Origin: CAYJFD01 sp964369605
GTDB lineage: Bacteria > Bacteroidota > Bacteroidia > Bacteroidales > UBA932
Direction: 5' to 3'
Assembly: GCA_964369605.1 (NCBI GenBank)
Contig: CAYJFD010000046.1
Location: forward strand, 1 to 10,747
DNA length: 10,747 bases
Shown: piece by piece, positions 6,205-10,747 of the stretch
Position numbering within the stretch: the stretch's first letter is position 1
Layout: each line of letters starts with the position of its first letter
Made by a program: the position numbers and the translations under genes
Notes under the pieces: model-generated
Told to the model about the DNA's origin: nothing
What the model saw: only the letters and a program-made list of their open reading frames with translations
The model's database searches: none

Positions 6205-6366
6205 ATGACTTTCAAAATGAAATCAACTATCTATGTGTCACCAGAAATTTCGACACTTACAGTAGAAGTAGAAGCTGGATTTGCAGCTTCTGGAGTAACA
6301 CCACAAAATGGCTCTACCCAAATCGAAGGGTTAGGAAATGGAGGCAATTTTAACCCTTGGGACTAA
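6205..6366 (+). CDS. Small peptide (53 aa) coupled to the fimbrillin-like lipoprotein gene
   Basis: A short frame, preceded by an in-frame TAA at 6202-6204, encodes 53 residues; the second ATG at 6217 gives 49 (MKSTIYVSPEISTL...). The peptide has no signal sequence, membrane segment or cysteine. Its N-terminal half (YVSPEISTLTVEVEAGFAAS, 10-29) is ordered-looking. The C-terminal half is rich in Gly, Asn and Gln and ends in NFNPWD. From memory, similar 40-60-residue peptides with an (Y/F)xSPE start, an acidic EAGFAxS centre and an aromatic C-terminus occur next to fimbrillin genes in Bacteroidales, usually as hypothetical proteins. The stop at 6366 is only 4 bases from the lipoprotein ATG at 6371, so the two are co-translated. 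The function is unknown; a co-exported pilus or signalling peptide, or a leader peptide tuning translation, are possibilities. Confidence 0.75.
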   Translation: MTFKMKSTIYVSPEISTLTVEVEAGFAASGVTPQNGSTQIEGLGNGGNFNPWD

Positions 6367-6370
6367 AAAA

Positions 6371-7570
6371 ATGAAAGCGATGAAAAAAGTAACACTTATA
6401 GTAGCTGCGACTATATTATTAGCAGCTTGTTCAGAGAAGAACACCCCTGTGGTACCTGAGAATGGCGAAATGGTACAGATTACAGTAGACGCTAAATCAC
6501 CTGGTGCAGATGCCAAAACAAAAGTTTCCTTAAACTTTGCAGATAATAGCATCAGTTGGAGTGCTGATGGCGTAGGCGATAACTCTATTGCATTTAAGAT
6601 GGATAATGCAAGCACCTATCTTATGACTGGTGGAACTCTTGCTACTACTAGTGGTTTGACATTTACAGGTAGTGTTCCTGCTAGTGCTACCCCATACCAA
6701 ATGATGATGGCCTATCCTGCTGCTAGCAATGGCTCTAAACCTGCACCAAAACCACAAATGATTGATGGTACTCAGTACTTGCTTGTAGACTTTGATGAAG
6801 ATCCATCTACACCGAATGTTATCAATAGCTCGTATGACTTAAGTGCAGAACCTACTATTACTACTGTAAGTATTTTTGATGCAATAGAAAGAGAGGCTAG
6901 CAAATTTGCACCTATGCTAACTACTAGCTTTGAAGTAAACACACAGACTGGAGCTACTGAGCTATCACATCTCTACCCTATCTACAATGTATTTTTTATA
7001 AATATTTCAGCTGACACCTCGTGGCCGCTCAACGATGCAGAGAAATCTATGGAATTTACTGGTATTCGAGTAAAAATTCATAGTACAGATGGTACTACAA
7101 ATATGTTTGCAAATCCTACTACGTTTCCTTTAGTAGAGGGTGCTACGCAATATGATGATTACACAATTCTTAATGAAAGTGGGGATCCGACTGTTGGCAA
7201 AACTTACAACCCGTATAAGAGTAATCCTATTTTCGGAGGGCATAGCATTGGAGGTGCTAAAACGACAAATGCAAGTATGCAGATCGACTATAACTTAGGC
7301 AGAGTAGTTACATTTAATGATTTTGTTGGAGGAGTTGAAGTCGGGGGTACACATTCTCAACTACTGATACCTGTAATTTTTCCACCATTTGTTACAGATG
7401 GTACGTCAGGATCGACGAAAGATGTTTTGGTTACGCTAGATTTTGTAGATGTGAATGGAGAGGGAATCTTTGAAAGAGAAAGAGGAGGTAATGTTTTCTA
7501 CTTAAACATACCATCAGGCCAAGTTCATATTGGTAATTCCTATAGTCTTTTGATGAATCTAGATTTATAA
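6371..7570 (+). CDS. Fimbrillin-like lipoprotein (FimA/Mfa superfamily)
   Basis: The protein is 399 residues from the ATG at 6371 (396 from 6380). A lipoprotein signal ends in LLAAC, with the lipidated Cys at residue 20, so it should be carried through the periplasm as a lipoprotein. The mature start, TKVSLNFADNSISW followed by an Asp/Gly-rich turn and IAFKMDN, resembles the first beta-strands of fimbrillin/Mfa-like proteins. The rest is rich in Thr, Ser, Asn and Gly, with predicted beta character and a final strand SYSLLMNLDL. In Porphyromonas-type (type V) pili such subunits are trimmed by a protease and polymerise by strand exchange. I cannot tell whether this is a stalk, tip or anchor subunit, and no other fim/mfa genes lie nearby. 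A frame extension to an ATG at 6338 overlaps the peptide gene and is not the likely start. Confidence 0.82.
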   Translation: MKAMKKVTLIVAATILLAACSEKNTPVVPENGEMVQITVDAKSPGADAKTKVSLNFADNSISWSADGVGDNSIAFKMDNASTYLMTGGTLATTSGLTFTGSVPASATPYQMMMAYPAASNGSKPAPKPQMIDGTQYLLVDFDEDPSTPNVINSSYDLSAEPTITTVSIFDAIEREASKFAPMLTTSFEVNTQTGATELSHLYPIYNVFFINISADTSWPLNDAEKSMEFTGIRVKIHSTDGTTNMFANPTTFPLVEGATQYDDYTILNESGDPTVGKTYNPYKSNPIFGGHSIGGAKTTNASMQIDYNLGRVVTFNDFVGGVEVGGTHSQLLIPVIFPPFVTDGTSGSTKDVLVTLDFVDVNGEGIFERERGGNVFYLNIPSGQVHIGNSYSLLMNLDL

Positions 7571-7610
7571 AAATCAGTGGAGTAATTCAAAATAAACATA
7601 GAGTATATTG

Positions 7611-7652
7611 AATAGGAGAAGACGAAAGTAAGTAGTTTTCTCCTATTTTTTT
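7611..7652 (+). terminator. Intrinsic terminator of the peptide-fimbrillin operon
   Basis: AATAGGAGAA (7611-7620) pairs perfectly over 10 bp with TTCTCCTATT (7638-7647) around a 17-base loop. The stem runs into a T-tract (7646-7652). It starts 40 bases after the fimbrillin stop and is oriented for plus-strand transcription; the minus strand has no T-run after the stem. Confidence 0.85.
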
Positions 7653-7757
7653 ACAGCTTATCATACATATATTTGGAAGAGGTAAGTACAGTCTAGTCAA
7701 AGTGAATCTGAGATAGCTTGAGCTGAGTATAAGATGATAAATATATAACCAATTCTT

Positions 7758-7775
7758 AGAATAACGAATCATTCT
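7758..7775 (-). terminator. Possible weak terminator at the end of the hydrolase gene
   Basis: On the minus strand AGAATGA-TTCG-TTATTCT forms a 7-bp hairpin with one G-T pair and a stable TTCG loop. It overlaps the last base of the hydrolase stop codon and is followed only by mixed A/T, not a clean T-run. Confidence 0.3.
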
Positions 7776-8716
7776 TATAAATTCTTGTCAAGGAAACGAA
7801 GAATGTGTCGTGCTATTTCTGTTGGTTTCTCTTCTACTGCAAAGTGACCAGCATTGATTAGGTGTAGCTCTGCTTTGGGAAGATCGCGTAGATAGGCGAT
7901 TGCTCCATCTTTGTTGAATTTTAAGTCTTTTGCGCCCCAGACTATAAGGGTAGGGGGCTGCTCTAGGCGTAACATCTCTTGCCATGTATCATAGCTCAGT
8001 AAGTTATTATTATAATCTTGGAATAATCGAACTTGAATAAGGCGGTCGTTATGGGACTGCAAGAAATTAAGGTCGTGCACCCACGCATCTGGTGACTGAA
8101 TATATAGGCTGTCTTTTGGTATGTCAAATAGGTACTGCTTGTTGATGATAGCATCTTCGCCTGTTAAAGCGTATAATTGGGCTTGTTTCTGCTCGCTAGT
8201 ATCTAATTGTGCTGAACGGAAGAAGTCTTGTCTAGCGGGAGTGAGACCATCGAGATAGGTATTGGCATTTTGCACTATTAAAGCATCTATACGACTAGGG
8301 TCTTTCATCATCATTCGGTATCCAACTGGCGCACCAAAATCCTGCATATACATTATGTAGTTGTCTATTCCTTTCTTATCCAGGAATTTGTTATTTATTT
8401 CTGCCAGTAGCTCAAAGGTGTATTCGATACTATCCACACTAGGTCTACTGCTATAGCCAGAGCCTAAATTATCAGGAGCTATTACGTGGTAGTGAGTGGC
8501 CAACATCGGTATAAGGTTACGGTAGCTATGTGATGAGGATGGATATCCGTGTAGTAGGACTATTGTGGGTTTATTTGTGTCGCCAGCCTCACGGTAGAAA
8601 ATTCTGTGGGAATCTACATCGATATAGTTATAGGTGGTTGACGGCGGAAGGTGATACTTCTGAGAGCATGATGATATCGCTAGGCAGAAAAGTGCGATAA
8701 ATAGGGTGTGTTTCAT
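7775..8716 (-). CDS. Lipoprotein alpha/beta hydrolase with Asp nucleophile (epoxide hydrolase/dehalogenase-like)
   Basis: The 313-residue protein begins with a lipoprotein signal ending in LAISSC (Cys17), so it is probably membrane-anchored. The rest is an alpha/beta hydrolase. HGYPSSSHSYRN (56-67) carries the oxyanion-hole HGxP. The nucleophile elbow is MQDFGAPVGYR (124-134), with Asp126 as nucleophile rather than Ser. WGAKD (260-264) supplies the acid candidate Asp264, and AGHFAVEE (289-296) supplies catalytic His291. An Asp nucleophile followed by an aromatic and Gly is the pattern of epoxide hydrolases and haloalkane/haloacetate dehalogenases. The halide-binding Trp next to Asp in haloalkane dehalogenases is Phe here, so an epoxide or ester substrate is at least as likely. 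It is a single gene, convergent with the fimbrillin operon; no pathway partner is visible. Confidence 0.9.
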   Translation of the reverse strand: MKHTLFIALFCLAISSCSQKYHLPPSTTYNYIDVDSHRIFYREAGDTNKPTIVLLHGYPSSSHSYRNLIPMLATHYHVIAPDNLGSGYSSRPSVDSIEYTFELLAEINNKFLDKKGIDNYIMYMQDFGAPVGYRMMMKDPSRIDALIVQNANTYLDGLTPARQDFFRSAQLDTSEQKQAQLYALTGEDAIINKQYLFDIPKDSLYIQSPDAWVHDLNFLQSHNDRLIQVRLFQDYNNNLLSYDTWQEMLRLEQPPTLIVWGAKDLKFNKDGAIAYLRDLPKAELHLINAGHFAVEEKPTEIARHILRFLDKNL

Positions 8717-8741
8717 AAACTTTGAATTATAATTATCTGTA

Positions 8742-8749
8742 TAAAGATA
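8742..8749 (-). promoter_or_regulatory. Candidate -7 element of the hydrolase gene
   Basis: The minus strand reads TATCTTTA, one base from TAnnTTTG, and would give a leader of about 20 bases to the ATG at 8716. No convincing -33 element is seen. An 8-bp inverted repeat (8763-8770 and 8782-8789) overlaps the expected -33 zone. Confidence 0.3.
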
Positions 8750-8762
8750 TAATTTTTTCTTG

Positions 8763-8789
8763 TAGTAACATTAAAATTCTCTGTTACTA
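8763..8789. repeat. 8-bp inverted repeat upstream of the hydrolase gene
   Basis: TAGTAACA (8763-8770) and TGTTACTA (8782-8789) are perfect reverse complements with an 11-base spacer. The size and spacing suit an operator for a dimeric repressor, and the left arm lies where the -33 box of the hydrolase promoter should be. No regulator gene is adjacent, so the role is inference. Confidence 0.4.
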
Positions 8790-8831
8790 TAAAAACAAAT
8801 TTTACTGAGTGTGTAATCAAGAAGTTTTATT

Positions 8832-8839
8832 TAACTTTG
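8832..8839 (+). promoter_or_regulatory. Candidate -7 element of the membrane protein-ABC operon
   Basis: TAACTTTG is an exact TAnnTTTG match. It would start a transcript near 8846 with a leader of about 150 bases before the ATG at 9000. No TTG lies at the right distance upstream. A second TAnnTTTG match at 8989-8996 is too close to the start codon to drive it normally. The rest of 8717-8999 is AT-rich with no gene I can support. Confidence 0.35.
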
Positions 8840-8999
8840 TGGTAAAATATTTATAATACATATCACTCATCAACGGATTTCAATGATGGAATAGTATATG
8901 GTATAAGAAAAATGGTAGAAAATGGTCCTAGGATACGAGGTTTCTATAATTTCTAGAAGATTAATTATGTGATATGGTTTATTTGTATTAAATTTGAAT

Positions 9000-9320
9000 A
9001 TGATTTTACGGAAGATATTAATAGTTTATAAGGTCTATAAGCAATGGTTAATGTTTATAGGTTTAGTGTTGTCTGTAATTATGGCATCTCCGATTTACCT
9101 AAATGAAGACTTTAACAGTTCCTACATCTATTTAATCATTTTTATTCGTATTATAGTGTTTTTGCCTATATTATATTTTTTAAAAGGAAATAGAAAGAAT
9201 GAATTTATGTACTATCGGAATATGGGATTAACCAAGTGGGAGTTGTTATCATATATTTACGCTCTTGATACCATTATAACTATCATCATTATATGCCTTA
9301 CTCATGCAATTACCCAATAA
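9000..9320 (+). CDS. Small membrane protein (106 aa), putative permease partner of the ABC ATPase
   Basis: From the ATG at 9000 the protein has 106 residues; a TTG at 8994 in the same frame is less likely. Three hydrophobic segments are visible: about 16-32, 43-61 and 83-101. Between the second and third is a charged cytoplasmic-looking loop, KGNRKNEFMYYRNMGLTKWEL (62-82). The YRNMGLTKWEL stretch resembles the coupling-helix region of exporter permeases in which an (N/K)xG(I/L)(S/T)xxxL motif precedes a helix (from memory). The gene overlaps the ATPase gene by 17 bases, which argues for a stoichiometric complex. Three helices are few for an ABC permease, so it would have to multimerise, be a partial domain, or recruit another protein. 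The substrate is unknown. Confidence 0.75.
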   Translation: MILRKILIVYKVYKQWLMFIGLVLSVIMASPIYLNEDFNSSYIYLIIFIRIIVFLPILYFLKGNRKNEFMYYRNMGLTKWELLSYIYALDTIITIIIICLTHAITQ

Positions 9321-9972
9321 AACACATATATTAGAGATTGATTCTGTTGAATTAAGTTTTGGTGAACGGCATATCCTTACGAGCGTTTATATAAAACTTG
9401 AAACAGGCAAAGTTTCAGCTTTACTTGGTAGAAATGGATCGGGTAAATCTTGTCTTATGCGTATTCTTTCTAACCAGCTCAGACCTTCATATATGTCTAT
9501 ACGAGTTGATTCTATTTGGCACAAGAAACTTTCAAATAAGCAAGTTCTATATCTACCACAAAAATGTTGTATCCCCAAACATCTGAAGGTAGTAAATGTT
9601 TTTGATGACTTTAATGTTGATTTTAATAACTTTCTACTGTACTTTCCTGAGTTTGAAAAATATGCTAACAAGAGTATACGTGAGCTCTCAGGGGGAGAAG
9701 CAAGAATTATAGAGGTGTATATTATCCTTTGTGCCGAATCTCAATTTGCAATGCTTGATGAGCCTTTTTCACATATTATGCCAGTACACGTTGATACATT
9801 AAAATCATTAATTTTACAACAAAAAGCACGTAAGGGAATTTTAATAACCGATCACATGTACCGAAATGTTGTCGATGTTGCAGATTCAATATCTGTAATA
9901 AGTAACCAATCTGTATATGCCGTTAAAAATCTCGAAGATTTAGTAAGATATGGCTATGTAAAACATATTTGA
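9304..9972 (+). CDS. ABC transporter ATP-binding protein (222 aa)
   Basis: All nucleotide-binding motifs are present: Walker A GRNGSGKS (42-49), Q-loop Gln86 in YLPQK, signature LSGGE (128-132), Walker B FAMLDEP (148-154) with catalytic Glu153, and the H-loop His184 in ITDH. The ATPase should therefore be active. The alpha-helical subdomain is short and unusual (IPKHLKVVNVFDDFNVDFNNFLLYFPEFEKY, about 90-120). It resembles a Bacteroidetes-specific group of stand-alone ATPases I recall from flavobacteria. Its ATG lies inside the end of the membrane-protein gene. No periplasmic binding protein or membrane-fusion protein is adjacent, so an exporter or a membrane-stress role is more likely than import. 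The coding sequence is clearly AT-richer than the repair block. Confidence 0.92.
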   Translation: MQLPNKTHILEIDSVELSFGERHILTSVYIKLETGKVSALLGRNGSGKSCLMRILSNQLRPSYMSIRVDSIWHKKLSNKQVLYLPQKCCIPKHLKVVNVFDDFNVDFNNFLLYFPEFEKYANKSIRELSGGEARIIEVYIILCAESQFAMLDEPFSHIMPVHVDTLKSLILQQKARKGILITDHMYRNVVDVADSISVISNQSVYAVKNLEDLVRYGYVKHI

Positions 9973-10015
9973 TATTCGAAGATTCAATAGAAAATATTTT
10001 GCTGAATTAATTTTA

Positions 10016-10048
10016 TTGAGTAATTTTACTCAACTTATTGAGTAAAAT
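10016..10048. repeat. Triple alternating TTGAGTAA element upstream of the DUF4143 ATPase
   Basis: TTGAGTAA occurs at 10016-10023, as its reverse complement TTACTCAA at 10026-10033, and again at 10038-10045. The first pair forms an 8-bp palindrome with a 2-base centre. The second pair extends to a perfect 11-bp inverted repeat (10023-10033 and 10038-10048) with a CTTA loop, so the two hairpins are mutually exclusive. The array ends 11 bases before the ATG at 10060. It could be an operator for cooperative binding or an RNA switch over the start; it is not followed by a T-run, so a terminator is unlikely. Confidence 0.8.
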
Positions 10049-10059
10049 ATAGCAATATT

Positions 10060-10747
10060 ATGGAAAGAGTTTATTTACAGACGATTAAATCACGAATTAA
10101 TGAGTCACGAATGTTCATACAAGTGATTGTTGGCCCACGTCAGGTGGGTAAGACTACGATGATTAATCAATTATTGGAGCAGATTGATATGCCGTATATA
10201 TTTGAGTCGGCAGATGCTGTACTTTCAAGTAATGCTGCATGGTTGAACCAAATATGGGACTCTGCTCGTGTTCGACTAAAGATGTCGGAGAAGAAGGAGT
10301 TCCTAATTGTTGTAGACGAGATACAGAAGATTGACAATTGGAGCGAGACTATAAAACTGAACTGGGACAAGGACACAAATGAGAAAATCAATATCAAAGT
10401 TATCCTGCTTGGATCGTCACGTCTGCTTATACAAAAGGGGCTAACAGAGTCGCTTGCTGGTAGATTTGAGAAAACTTACTTGGGGCATTGGTCGTATGGA
10501 GAGATGCGTGAGGCTTTCGGTTGGAGTTTGGAACAGTACATTTACTTCGGTGGTTATCCTGGTTCTGCACCTCTGATTGGTGACGAAAATCGTTGGAAGA
10601 GCTATGTGAAGGATGCGCTTATTGAAACGAGTATATCGAAAGATATTTTAATGCTTACACGAGTGGATAAGCCTGCGTTATTGAAACGATTATTTGAGTT
10701 GGGTTCTATCTATTCTGGGCAGATAGTTTCCTTTACAAAGCTAATAG
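10060..10747 (+). CDS. ATP-binding protein of the AAA/DUF4143 family, N-terminal part (runs off the right edge)
   Basis: From the ATG at 10060, 229 codons are visible with no stop. Walker A is GPRQVGKTT (25-33) and Walker B is FLIVVDEIQKI (81-91). VILLGSSRLL (114-123) is the sensor-1-like strand, SLAGRFEKTYLGHWSYGEM (131-149) is the family hallmark, and YIYFGGYPGSAP (160-171) marks the transition toward the DUF4143 C-terminal domain, which is cut off. Proteins of this family usually run to about 380-420 residues and are abundant in Bacteroidales, often in variable regions; their function is not established, though mobility and defence-type roles have been suggested. The triple repeat just upstream may control it. 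It lies about 87 bases after the ABC ATPase stop, on the same strand. Confidence 0.93.
   Translation, partial: MERVYLQTIKSRINESRMFIQVIVGPRQVGKTTMINQLLEQIDMPYIFESADAVLSSNAAWLNQIWDSARVRLKMSEKKEFLIVVDEIQKIDNWSETIKLNWDKDTNEKINIKVILLGSSRLLIQKGLTESLAGRFEKTYLGHWSYGEMREAFGWSLEQYIYFGGYPGSAPLIGDENRWKSYVKDALIETSISKDILMLTRVDKPALLKRLFELGSIYSGQIVSFTKLI

Noticed and set aside
6338..6370. 11-residue N-terminal extension of the fimbrillin lipoprotein
   Set aside because: It overlaps the peptide gene and would spoil the lipoprotein signal; ATGs at 6371 and 6380 fit better.
6331..6757. Minus-strand frames of 94 and 75 codons opposite the fimbrillin gene
   Set aside because: Antisense shadows of a signal-peptide-bearing coding sequence.
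7587..7772. 61-codon minus-strand frame between the fimbrillin and hydrolase genes
   Set aside because: It reads through the 10-bp terminator stem and has no recognisable domain.
8912..8956. 14-codon ORF (MVENGPRIRGFYNF) in the presumed leader of the ABC operon
   Set aside because: Too short to support without conservation; it could be a leader peptide but AT-rich leaders give such ORFs by chance.
9387..9671. 94-codon minus-strand frame and an overlapping 62-codon plus-strand frame inside the ABC ATPase gene
   Set aside because: The ATPase frame carries every ABC motif; the others are shadows.
10016..10048. Transcription terminator after the ABC ATPase
   Set aside because: The hairpins are AT-rich and not followed by a T-run; three alternating copies of one element fit an operator or switch better.
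10167..10397. 76-codon minus-strand frame opposite the DUF4143 ATPase
   Set aside because: Antisense to Walker A/B-bearing coding sequence; no family match.
1..10747. CRISPR array, tRNA, rRNA or insertion sequence
   Set aside because: No regularly spaced repeats, no cloverleaf-like segment and no transposase reading frame were seen on either strand.

Overview
The window looks like chromosome of a low-GC member of the Bacteroidales (Bacteroidetes). Evidence: the conserved N-terminal extension of a TonB-dependent receptor (FRRWSRNSWATFASMKKE), a fimbrillin-like lipoprotein, a DUF4143-type ATPase, and several upstream regions carrying the Bacteroidetes -7 element TAnnTTTG rather than sigma70 boxes with Shine-Dalgarno sites. 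I cannot name the genus with confidence; a Porphyromonas-like organism is a guess.

Layout. (1) Positions 1-1400, minus: the N-terminal two thirds or so of a TonB-dependent outer-membrane receptor, cut by the window edge. (2) 1451-5871, minus: eight tightly packed genes, probably two transcription units. The distal unit (3370 down to 1451, with its own good promoter near 3432-3462) encodes an ABM-domain protein, an AlkD-type alkylpurine glycosylase, an Ogt-type O6-methylguanine methyltransferase and a small Ada-type metal-binding protein. The proximal unit (promoter near 5943-5977) encodes YjbQ, a NimA-like flavin split-barrel protein, a class I SAM methyltransferase and an AlkA-type HhH-GPD glycosylase. 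Four of the eight proteins belong to alkylation-repair families, so the block reads as a DNA-alkylation repair island with accessory detoxification-type enzymes and no obvious Ada/AraC regulator. (3) 5872-6204: a divergent intergenic region. (4) 6205-7570, plus: a 53-residue peptide gene followed 4 bases later by a fimbrillin-like lipoprotein, closed by a strong hairpin terminator at 7611-7652. (5) 7775-8716, minus: a lipoprotein alpha/beta hydrolase with an aspartate nucleophile, as in epoxide hydrolases and dehalogenases. (6) 9000-9972, plus, AT-rich: a 106-residue three-helix membrane protein overlapping an ABC ATPase gene, a minimal two-gene transporter. (7) 10016-10048: three alternating copies of an 8-base element (TTGAGTAA) immediately before (8) 10060 to the right edge, plus: a DUF4143-type AAA ATPase, cut by the window.

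The parts most worth a second look are the 53-residue peptide coupled to the fimbrillin gene, the minimal ABC cassette, the inverted and split Ada arrangement that lacks the phosphotriester-accepting cysteine, and the repeat element in front of the DUF4143 ATPase. No tRNA, rRNA, CRISPR array or insertion sequence was recognised.
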